Source of the DNA: CAZDVQ01 sp964508975
Lineage (GTDB): Bacteria; Bacteroidota; Bacteroidia; Chitinophagales; Saprospiraceae
Reading direction: 5' to 3'
Length of the DNA: 41,276 nt
Assembly: GCA_964508975.1 (NCBI GenBank)
Contig: CAZDVQ010000039.1
Span: 1 to 41,276 of the forward strand
How positions within the stretch are numbered: the first letter of the stretch is position 1; the number at the start of each line of letters is the position of its first letter. Positions 31,557 through 38,463 of the stretch are shown here, one piece after another. Made by a program: the position numbers and the translations under genes. Below the pieces are notes generated by a model. The model was given only the letters and a program-made list of their open reading frames with translations, did not search any database and was not told where the DNA came from.

Positions 31557-31596
31557 AAAAATCCAAATCAATAGCATAAACACGAAACCTGAGCAG

Positions 31597-34500
31597 ATGA
31601 ATAGATTTATACTAGCCATATTTTGCTTTTTGGCGACTTGGATGAGCAGCCCTGCTCAAATGATTGTAGGGCAAGACACACTTTTTGGTAACGAATGGAT
31701 TAATTATAGCCAGTCGTACATTAAGATAAAGGTCTCAAAAACAGGTTTTTATAGAATACAAGGCAGCGATTTAGCCCAAGTGTTGAGCCAAAATGGCCAA
31801 AGCCTGAGCAGCATCAACGCTAGCCAATTTGCCCTGTACCACGAGGGGCAAGAACAGGCTATTTACCTGAGTACATCGGGCACTTTAAGCCCTAGCGACT
31901 ATATTGAATTTTGGGCTAAAGGCAATCAAGGCAGCATAGATAAATTTTTATACAAGTTTGCTAATCAACACGTTAACCCATATTTTAGCCTATTTAACGA
32001 TACCGCCGTTTATTTTCTAACCTGGGACAACCAAGCGAACCACAAGCGGATTAGCAACCAAGCCAACGACCTGTCGAGCCCGCCAAGCGCTGAAGCCTAC
32101 TGCTGGTTTGAAGCCCTGCGGGTAAATTCGAACGTGCTGGATCAAGGCAAAGTGTACAGCGGAGGCCTACGACGTACCGCTTTTGACATTGGCGAGGGTT
32201 ATACCAGTAGCGCATCAAACAACCTGAGCCAAAATATCCCAACGCCGAATCGATATACCTCAGGCCCTGATTGTCAGGTAAATATGCATGTCATTTCATC
32301 GGCCAACGACCATGATTTAAGCATTGAAGTAGGCAGTACATCGTATTTTAGCCAAGTGTTTACGGGCTACAACATGAACGTGTACAACTTTGCGGTGCCG
32401 AGCTCGCAACTAGGCGCAAGTACCACCACGGTGCGGGTTCGGGGTTTGTTGGGCAGTACCGACAGACATTCTACGCCATTTGTAAAACTGACTTACCCTC
32501 GGGAGTTTAGCTTTGGCGGCGATTCCTTGATATCGTTTAGCCTGAGTGCTAATCCGAACGCCCGATACATTGAATTTCAGAATTTTGACGCCAGCACGGG
32601 CAACCCTTGGCTCTACGATTTAACCAATGGCTACCGGTTGGAGGTGTTCTGGAACGCTGGTGTTGGCCGGGTGCTATTACCGGCACCTGTGGCTGGTAAT
32701 CAAACACTTACCCGTAATTTAGTGCTCGTCAGGGCTAATTATTTCCAAACGAGTGCTTTGCAATTTGTGCAGTTCCGGAACTTAGCCACACTCAACGCCG
32801 ATTATGCCATAGTGACACACCCCAGCTTGATGCTAGACGGCAACGGCGGTACAGTAGTGCAGGACTATGCGGATTACCGCTTCCAAACAGGTTTTAATCC
32901 TGCCATAATTGACATCCAAGAGCTCTACGACCAATTTGCCTACGGCATTGAGCGTCACCCGCTATCCATTCGCAATTTCACGGGCTTTGCGGTTAAAAAC
33001 TGGAGCAACCCACGTTATTTGTTCTTGATTGGTAAGGCGAGGGCATACAGCACCGCCCGCAGCGGAACCCCAGAGGATTTTTTCATCCCAACTTTTGGCC
33101 TGCCTGAATCTGATATATTGTTGGCTGCCGATAATAATCGGCAAACACCCCGTATTCCGATTGGCCGCCTCGCCGTGACGAATGGTGATGAAGTTAGGGC
33201 ATACTTGAACAAGGTCATCGGGATAGAGTCATACACTACCCTACCCCAGAGCATTGAGGACAGGGCTTGGATGAAAAATGTACTGCATTTAGGTGGAGGC
33301 TTCCCTGGTTTCGAGACGACTACGATACGATCTATTTTGGAGCAGATGGCAGCCTTGGTCGAAAATGTACAATTTGGCGGTCGGGTATTCCCTTTTTACA
33401 AGACATCCACCGACCCTATACAAGTATCACAATCGGATGCTTTAGATAGTTTAATCAACAACGGTGTGGCCTTGATTACCTTTTTCGGGCACTCCTCGCC
33501 GAACTCGTTTGACTATAACCTAGACCGCCCAGAAAACTACAACAACACCGACCGCCACCCCGTGATGTTGTCGATGGGTTGCTACACGGGTAATATCCAC
33601 ATTGGCGGGCCGTCTATTGCCCGCGATTTCGTGTTGATACCCGAGAAAGGCGCTATTGCCTTCATTGCATCCTCGGGCTTGTCGACCCTTTCCTCGCTGG
33701 GCGTGTATGGCCGTAGATTTTATACCGAATTGAGCGGCAACTCCTATACCAACGGTATTGGTGTGATGATGCAACGCACCATCAACACCTTGGGCGGCTC
33801 GGTTGGTGTAGATTTGGAAAATGCCATTACGGAGATGACCCTGCACGGCGACCCAGCCTTGCGCATTTACCCACAGCCTGGACCTGACTACCTGATTGGA
33901 AGCCAAGATTACCAGGTAAGCCCTGATTTAATCACTACCCGGCTTGATTCATTTGAATTGAAGCTAGATATCAGCAACATCGGTTCAGCGGTTAACGATA
34001 GCTTTAACGTGCAAATCAGGCGGGTGTTCCCAGATGGCTCGGTGAGTACATTGAATAATGTACCACGCATGAAAGCGCCCTACTCGAGGGGAACGCTGCT
34101 GGTTAACATACCAGTGGGCGGCAATGCTGCACTAGGCTTGAATTTGATACAAGTAACTGTTGACCAAGACAACGAAGTTGCGGAAGTACCTTCGCCAGCA
34201 GCAGAATCGAACAACTACCTTGAAATACCTATTTATATCTTATCGGATGAGGTAATACCAGTCTACCCAAGCGATTTTGGCATCGTGGGCCAGGCTCCAA
34301 CCTTAAAAGCATCAACAGCCAACGTGTTTGAGCCAATCAAGGAGTATATCTTTGAAATTGACACGACGGAGTTGTTTAATAGTCCAGCCTTAGAGCAAGG
34401 TAACATCATCCAAGCTGGTGGTACCCTAGAGTGGCAGCCGAACATCAGCATGATTGATAGTACCGTGTATTACTGGCGGGTTAGCAAAAGACCAGCAGCC

Positions 34501-36564
34501 GGAGAAGCCTACGACTGGCGGAAACGCTCCTTTATCTACTTGGCGGGCATCCCAGATGGCTGGAATCAGTCGCATTACTTCCAGTACTTGTACGACCGAT
34601 ATCAAAATATGCGTTTGCCGCAAAACCGTGACTTTGAATTTGTAAGCGACGTGCAAGCCATCGATATCGAAAACGCCTATACCAGTACAGTAGATTACCG
34701 CCGGATTGCCGTTTATCAAAACGGGTTTATTATCAATTCTTTATCTGGCCAGTGCCTTAACGGGCAGGGTTTATACGTATTGGTGTTTGACTCTTTGAGC
34801 CTCAACCCTTGGGAGAACCCTCCATTGACCGACAGTTATGGCTCCTTTGGCTGCAACTCGTTCCAAGTGGCTGGATTTTATTTCCCTACCACCGATGTCA
34901 ATTACCGATTTAACCTCATACGCTTTTTGCAGGACAGTATACCTGACAATAACTACGTGTTGGTGTATTCGTTGAATGATTACCAGTCGCAACTGTGGGA
35001 TGATGACCAGGCTAATTTTGGGCTTTCTATTTTTAGCACACTGGGGCAATACGGCGCTAGCTTGATAGAAAACACTAGGAACAATCCAGCGCCTTATGCC
35101 TTTTTCTTCAAGAAGAATGACCCGCTGTTCAGCCCTTACGAAATCCTGGGCGATAGTGTAAACGCTGTCATTACCGGCACCTTCAATATTCCGGGCAACT
35201 GGGATGAGGGCAATGTAAAGTCGACAAAGATAGGCCCAGCTATGGCTTGGAACCAGTTAAAATGGGCTGCTAGCCAAGACCAGTACCTGTCTGACAGCCT
35301 AGGTGTAGATGTACTCGGCGTGCAGGCCAACGGGGTGGAGACCTTACTCCTGCAAAACATACAGGTTAGGGATACAAGTCTGACGCAAGTAGATGCAGGG
35401 CAATACCCATATCTGCGACTACAATTTAATGCTAGGGATACCTTACGCAGTACCTCGCCACAACTGGATTACTGGCGCGTGTTGTATGAGCCCCTACCCG
35501 ATGCGGCGGTTCGCCCAGAGATTTTGTTCAGCTTCAAAAGTGATACATTGCAACAGTCCGACTCGCTTAAAATGAGTGTGAAAGTTGAAAATATCAGCAC
35601 GCAAGACATGGATAGCTTATTGGTACGTTATGCTGTGCTTAATCAGCCAGATCTCAACTACTTCAAGCGTTATAAAGCTTTAAATGTGGGTGATACCCTC
35701 AATGCTAGCGTAGCTATACCAACGGGCAGCTTGAATGGACCTCAACAGTTTTTGGTTGAGATTAACCCGAATAGCGACCAGCCAGAAGAGCATTTCTTCA
35801 ACAATTTGGCCTTGCGCAATTTCTTCGTGAAAGGTGATCGCGTTAATCCCTTGTTGGATGTAACCTTCGATGGCGTATACATCATGGATGGCGATTTGGT
35901 CTCGGCCAAACCTGAAATCCAAGTTACCCTGCGGGATGAAAACACCTTCTTGGCTTTAAATGACACGAGTGATTTCCAGCTATACTTGAAAAATCCTCAG
36001 GGGCAAACCAGTCGTTTATTCTTTACGGATCCCGCGATGAATTTCATCCCGGCGAATAATGGAGATTTGAGCCGACAAAACAAAGCCATGATCCTCTACA
36101 ACCCCAATACGCTGGAGGATGGTACTTACGAGCTGATTGTCAATGCTCAGGACCGCTCGGGTAACAGCTCCGGCGCATTGAGTTACCGGGTATCGTTCAA
36201 GGTTATCAACGAGGCCAGTATCAGTAACGTGCTGAATTACCCTAACCCATTTACCACCTCTACCCGATTTGTATTCACGCTAACGGGCTATGAATTACCC
36301 GATTATATGAAAATTCAAATCATGACGGTATCTGGCAAGGTGGTGCGCGAAATCACGATGGATGAGCTAGGCCCAATCCGAATCGGGCACAACCTGACAG
36401 ATTTTGAATGGGATGGCACCGATATGTTCGGAGACCGCCTGGCTAATGGCGTTTACCTCTACAGAGTAACTGCTAAACTCAACGGTAGCGAGTACAAACT
36501 GTACAACAACAACACCAGCCAATATTTTGAAGGCGGCTGGGGTAAAATGTACTTAATGAGATAA
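31597..36564 (+). CDS. C25-family T9SS sortase-like protein (PorU2-like)
   Basis: A 1655-residue exported protein. Signal peptide at 1-21 (MNRFILAIFCFLATWMSSPAQ). The gingipain-like peptidase C25 domain covers about 420-780, with catalytic His632 in FFGHSSPN and Cys662 in SMGCYTGN both present. Then long beta-sandwich/CARDB-like regions (about 790-1540). From about 1546 there is a type A T9SS sorting-domain-like C terminus (NYPNPF, FEWDGTDMFGDRLANGVYLYRV). Canonical PorU is about 1100-1300 residues; this length and tail fit the PorU2 group. Likely acts at the cell surface as a sortase that removes sorting domains and attaches cargo, with the adjacent PorV2-like barrel. The start at 31597 is set by the signal peptide. 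Confidence 0.87.
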   Translation: MNRFILAIFCFLATWMSSPAQMIVGQDTLFGNEWINYSQSYIKIKVSKTGFYRIQGSDLAQVLSQNGQSLSSINASQFALYHEGQEQAIYLSTSGTLSPSDYIEFWAKGNQGSIDKFLYKFANQHVNPYFSLFNDTAVYFLTWDNQANHKRISNQANDLSSPPSAEAYCWFEALRVNSNVLDQGKVYSGGLRRTAFDIGEGYTSSASNNLSQNIPTPNRYTSGPDCQVNMHVISSANDHDLSIEVGSTSYFSQVFTGYNMNVYNFAVPSSQLGASTTTVRVRGLLGSTDRHSTPFVKLTYPREFSFGGDSLISFSLSANPNARYIEFQNFDASTGNPWLYDLTNGYRLEVFWNAGVGRVLLPAPVAGNQTLTRNLVLVRANYFQTSALQFVQFRNLATLNADYAIVTHPSLMLDGNGGTVVQDYADYRFQTGFNPAIIDIQELYDQFAYGIERHPLSIRNFTGFAVKNWSNPRYLFLIGKARAYSTARSGTPEDFFIPTFGLPESDILLAADNNRQTPRIPIGRLAVTNGDEVRAYLNKVIGIESYTTLPQSIEDRAWMKNVLHLGGGFPGFETTTIRSILEQMAALVENVQFGGRVFPFYKTSTDPIQVSQSDALDSLINNGVALITFFGHSSPNSFDYNLDRPENYNNTDRHPVMLSMGCYTGNIHIGGPSIARDFVLIPEKGAIAFIASSGLSTLSSLGVYGRRFYTELSGNSYTNGIGVMMQRTINTLGGSVGVDLENAITEMTLHGDPALRIYPQPGPDYLIGSQDYQVSPDLITTRLDSFELKLDISNIGSAVNDSFNVQIRRVFPDGSVSTLNNVPRMKAPYSRGTLLVNIPVGGNAALGLNLIQVTVDQDNEVAEVPSPAAESNNYLEIPIYILSDEVIPVYPSDFGIVGQAPTLKASTANVFEPIKEYIFEIDTTELFNSPALEQGNIIQAGGTLEWQPNISMIDSTVYYWRVSKRPAAGEAYDWRKRSFIYLAGIPDGWNQSHYFQYLYDRYQNMRLPQNRDFEFVSDVQAIDIENAYTSTVDYRRIAVYQNGFIINSLSGQCLNGQGLYVLVFDSLSLNPWENPPLTDSYGSFGCNSFQVAGFYFPTTDVNYRFNLIRFLQDSIPDNNYVLVYSLNDYQSQLWDDDQANFGLSIFSTLGQYGASLIENTRNNPAPYAFFFKKNDPLFSPYEILGDSVNAVITGTFNIPGNWDEGNVKSTKIGPAMAWNQLKWAASQDQYLSDSLGVDVLGVQANGVETLLLQNIQVRDTSLTQVDAGQYPYLRLQFNARDTLRSTSPQLDYWRVLYEPLPDAAVRPEILFSFKSDTLQQSDSLKMSVKVENISTQDMDSLLVRYAVLNQPDLNYFKRYKALNVGDTLNASVAIPTGSLNGPQQFLVEINPNSDQPEEHFFNNLALRNFFVKGDRVNPLLDVTFDGVYIMDGDLVSAKPEIQVTLRDENTFLALNDTSDFQLYLKNPQGQTSRLFFTDPAMNFIPANNGDLSRQNKAMILYNPNTLEDGTYELIVNAQDRSGNSSGALSYRVSFKVINEASISNVLNYPNPFTTSTRFVFTLTGYELPDYMKIQIMTVSGKVVREITMDELGPIRIGHNLTDFEWDGTDMFGDRLANGVYLYRVTAKLNGSEYKLYNNNTSQYFEGGWGKMYLMR

Positions 36565-36626
36565 GAGATCAGAGGGCAGAGAGCAGAGTTCATCATTACT
36601 CTGCTCTCTGCTCTTCGCTCTCATCA
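36565..36626. repeat. Heptamer repeats forming a hairpin between convergent genes
   Basis: Fills the whole gap between PorU2-like and AhpD-like stops. Units of the AGAGCAG family and their complements: GCAGAGAGCAGAGT (36576-36589) and ACTCTGCTCTCTGC (36598-36611) form a perfect 14-bp stem with an 8-base loop. It may act as a terminator although no T-tract follows. Confidence 0.75.
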
Positions 36627-37208
36627 CTATACAAGTACTGTATAACCTTTCACAATTGCGGCGAGGCGCACTGCGTCATACACGCGGGCTTGGCTTGAGC
36701 CGTGGCTGACAACCGACGCCTCGTGCGAGCGTACGCAAGCCTCACAGCCATTAAGGGCCGATACGGCAAGGCTAACCAACTCGAAAAACTCTTTACCCAT
36801 CACAGGGCTGCCCATCACGCTCATCTTGATGCCAGCGGGCGTCGTGTTGTAGTACTCGATTTCTGCATAATGGCGGAAACGGTAAAACACGTTGTTCACG
36901 TTAAGCAGCGAGGTACATGCCGCAATTTCGCCTAATTCAGCTACCGTGGCACCATGTTCAAGGGCTAGGTTGCGGAAAGTCTGAATCAACAAATCATGGC
37001 GTTGGTTAATAGCCACCGAGAGGGCTAGTAGCGCCGACTCTTTAGCGTTTAAATTCGGAAATTTGAGCGCGTTGGTCACGTTGATTTTCAGGTCTTTCAA
37101 ATAACGCGTATCCGCGTCAATCATATCTTGCATGGCCTGCGTAGGCTGCGTTTCGGTCATTTTGAGCGCTTCAAACAGCGAAGCGATAGTCTCGTTTTGT
37201 ACAGACAT
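36627..37208 (-). CDS. AhpD-like carboxymuconolactone decarboxylase-family protein
   Basis: A 193-residue all-helical protein of the CMD/AhpD superfamily. The redox motif is CEAC with the following His: Cys155, Cys158 and His162 in NGCEACVRSHEASV, the arrangement of alkylhydroperoxidase AhpD. An N-terminal half (NAKESALLALSVAINQRHDLL) is the duplicated, non-catalytic repeat. It probably acts as a disulfide reductase or peroxidase partner for the AhpC-like peroxiredoxin encoded 212 bases upstream on the same strand, as AhpD does for AhpC in mycobacteria. A terminator and repeat lie between, so they need not share one transcript. Confidence 0.88.
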   Translation of the reverse strand: MSVQNETIASLFEALKMTETQPTQAMQDMIDADTRYLKDLKINVTNALKFPNLNAKESALLALSVAINQRHDLLIQTFRNLALEHGATVAELGEIAACTSLLNVNNVFYRFRHYAEIEYYNTTPAGIKMSVMGSPVMGKEFFELVSLAVSALNGCEACVRSHEASVVSHGSSQARVYDAVRLAAIVKGYTVLV

Positions 37209-37239
37209 AATGGTAAATTTTGGATAATTGGTAGATGGT

Positions 37240-37359
37240 ATTTGGGCGGCCCGCCCGCGTTGCGGTCGGCGCTACGTTACGCGGCTCGCTGTTCGCTCGG
37301 CCCTTCGGGCTGGCGCGTTGCGCCACCGCTGCACATCGCTGCCGCGGGCGCCACGGCAT
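37240..37359. repeat. GC-rich multi-hairpin intergenic element
   Basis: Forward copy: GGCGCTACGTTACGCGGCTCGCTGTTCGCTCGGCCC, CCC-TTC-GGG, GGCGC-GTT-GCGCC, CACCGCTGCACATCGCT. Lies between the AhpD-like and AhpC-like genes. Confidence 0.75.
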
Positions 37360-37360
37360 A

Positions 37361-37403
37361 TTAAAAACATGGGGCTGAGCTATTTGCAAGCCAGCCCCAT
37401 GTT
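37361..37403 (-). terminator. Intrinsic terminator of the peroxiredoxin gene
   Basis: Stem AACATGGGGCTG/CAGCCCCATGTT (37366-37377/37392-37403), followed on the minus strand by TTTTTAAT. Begins 17 bases after the peroxiredoxin stop. Confidence 0.85.
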
Positions 37404-37420
37404 GTATTGGTCTTCAAGTA

Positions 37421-37966
37421 CTACAAAGTAGCTTGACCTTTTTCCCAGTTACATGGGCAAAGCTCGTCAGTTTGGAGGGCATCCAACACGCGGATAACCT
37501 CTGCGATGTTACGGCCAACACTCAAGTCGTAAGCAGAAACCCAACGTACAATACCTTCTGGGTCAACGAGGTACGTTACGCGGTAAGCGATTTTCTCATT
37601 CGCTTCCAAGATACCGAGATCTTCAGCAAGAGATTTAGATGTATCGGCCAACATTGGGAATTTCAAATCACGAAGGTCGTCGTGGTTATTGCGCCATGCC
37701 AAGTGAACGAATTCAGTATCGGTTGATGCACCGATCAACATGGTGTCGCGGTCAGAAAAATCTTGGTAAGCTTTGTTGAACTCTGCAATTTCAGTTGGGC
37801 AAACAAAGGTAAAGTCTTTTGGCCACCAGAACATACACATCCATTTGCCAGAAGCTTTGTGGTCTTCAGAGCTTACGTCTGCGAATTCTTTGCCTTTCTC
37901 GCGAGAAACAACGGCGGTCTTTTTGAATGCTGGGAACTGACTTCCTACAGAAACAATTTTGTTCAT
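37421..37966 (-). CDS. AhpC-like peroxiredoxin
   Basis: A 181-residue thioredoxin-fold peroxiredoxin that reduces hydrogen peroxide and organic hydroperoxides. Peroxidatic Cys56 lies in DFTFVCPTE. The C-terminal CPC (Cys170, Cys172) supplies the resolving cysteine, as in the AhpC group whose electron donor is AhpD. The catalytic Thr and Arg environment (PT, VTYLVDPEG, SVGRN) is intact. The start at 37966 has a clear -7 box 44 bases upstream. Neighbour is the AhpD-like gene. Also possible is reduction by thioredoxin. Confidence 0.93.
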   Translation of the reverse strand: MNKIVSVGSQFPAFKKTAVVSREKGKEFADVSSEDHKASGKWMCMFWWPKDFTFVCPTEIAEFNKAYQDFSDRDTMLIGASTDTEFVHLAWRNNHDDLRDLKFPMLADTSKSLAEDLGILEANEKIAYRVTYLVDPEGIVRWVSAYDLSVGRNIAEVIRVLDALQTDELCPCNWEKGQATL

Positions 37967-38009
37967 GATTGTTGGTTTATTAAGTTTTTGATGTTTTACA
38001 ATTGTAGTG

Positions 38010-38017
38010 CAAAGGTA
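38010..38017 (-). promoter_or_regulatory. -7 promoter box of the peroxiredoxin gene
   Basis: TACCTTTG on the minus strand, exact match to TAnnTTTG, with a leader of about 40 bases to the ATG. The -33 region has no exact TTTG at 19-21 bases. No OxyR-type operator was recognised. Confidence 0.6.
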
Positions 38018-38193
38018 CGTAAAACGATTGTGCGGGCATAAGGTTCAAATCAATTATTCCGTATTTGCAGTGCAAAGTTGCGGCAAGTTGACGGATATAC
38101 CAAACTGATAATATTTAAGATAGATATTGATAGCATCAATAGTATTAGAAAGATACCTGTTTTGCCGTGCGCTACTCCACGCTGCCCTCTGCT

Positions 38194-38403
38194 CTAAAAA
38201 GTGGCTTTTGCCACTTTTATTTTGCGCCAGGTGCCCGGAGTGCTCGGCGAAGCCGCGGTGCATAGCACGGAGCGCCAGCGAACCACGGAGGTAAACGAAG
38301 CGGTCCAGCTATGCTGGAATAAATGTGCTAGATGCACATTTATAGCGAGAGCACCATTTACTCCCGTAAATGGCTTTCCGACGCGAAGCGGCGGGGCGTC
38401 CAA
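38194..38403. repeat. Run of consecutive short hairpins
   Basis: Between peroxiredoxin and the adhesin. In order: AAAAGTGGC-TTTT-GCCACTTTT (38197-38218), CGGCGAAGCCG-like, CCAGC-TAT-GCTGG (about 38309-38321), AAATGTGC-TAGAT-GCACATTT and CCATTTAC-TCCC-GTAAATGG, then GACGCGAAGCGGCGGGGCGTC. Loops are three to five bases. It keeps the ACGGAGCGCCAGCGAACCACGGAGG style core of the GC-rich family. Apparent open frames on both strands show no protein similarity. Confidence 0.65.
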
Positions 38404-38404
38404 A

Positions 38405-38446
38405 TAAAAAAACTGGCTATCTACCCGAAAGTAAATAGCCAGTTTA
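38405..38446 (-). terminator. Intrinsic terminator of the SprB-repeat gene
   Basis: Stem of about 15 bp with one mismatch (38410-38424 with 38431-38445: AAACTGGCTATCTAC / GTAAATAGCCAGTTT), and a T run on the minus strand. It begins about 18 bases after the adhesin stop. Confidence 0.88.
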
Positions 38447-38463
38447 AAAATGGGGGCACTACC

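Noticed and set aside
31278..31619. Small frames across the palindromic element and GC-rich repeat before porU2
   Set aside because: They translate repeat DNA; the signal peptide of the PorU2-like protein begins at 31597.
31597..36564. Calling the C25 protein a secreted gingipain-type protease
   Set aside because: Adjacent PorV-family gene, length and domain order fit a PorU2-like sortase better, although protease activity on other substrates is not excluded.
38201..38407. Frames on both strands in the hairpin run before the adhesin gene
   Set aside because: Region is a string of palindromes, which give mirrored frames; no protein similarity is visible.
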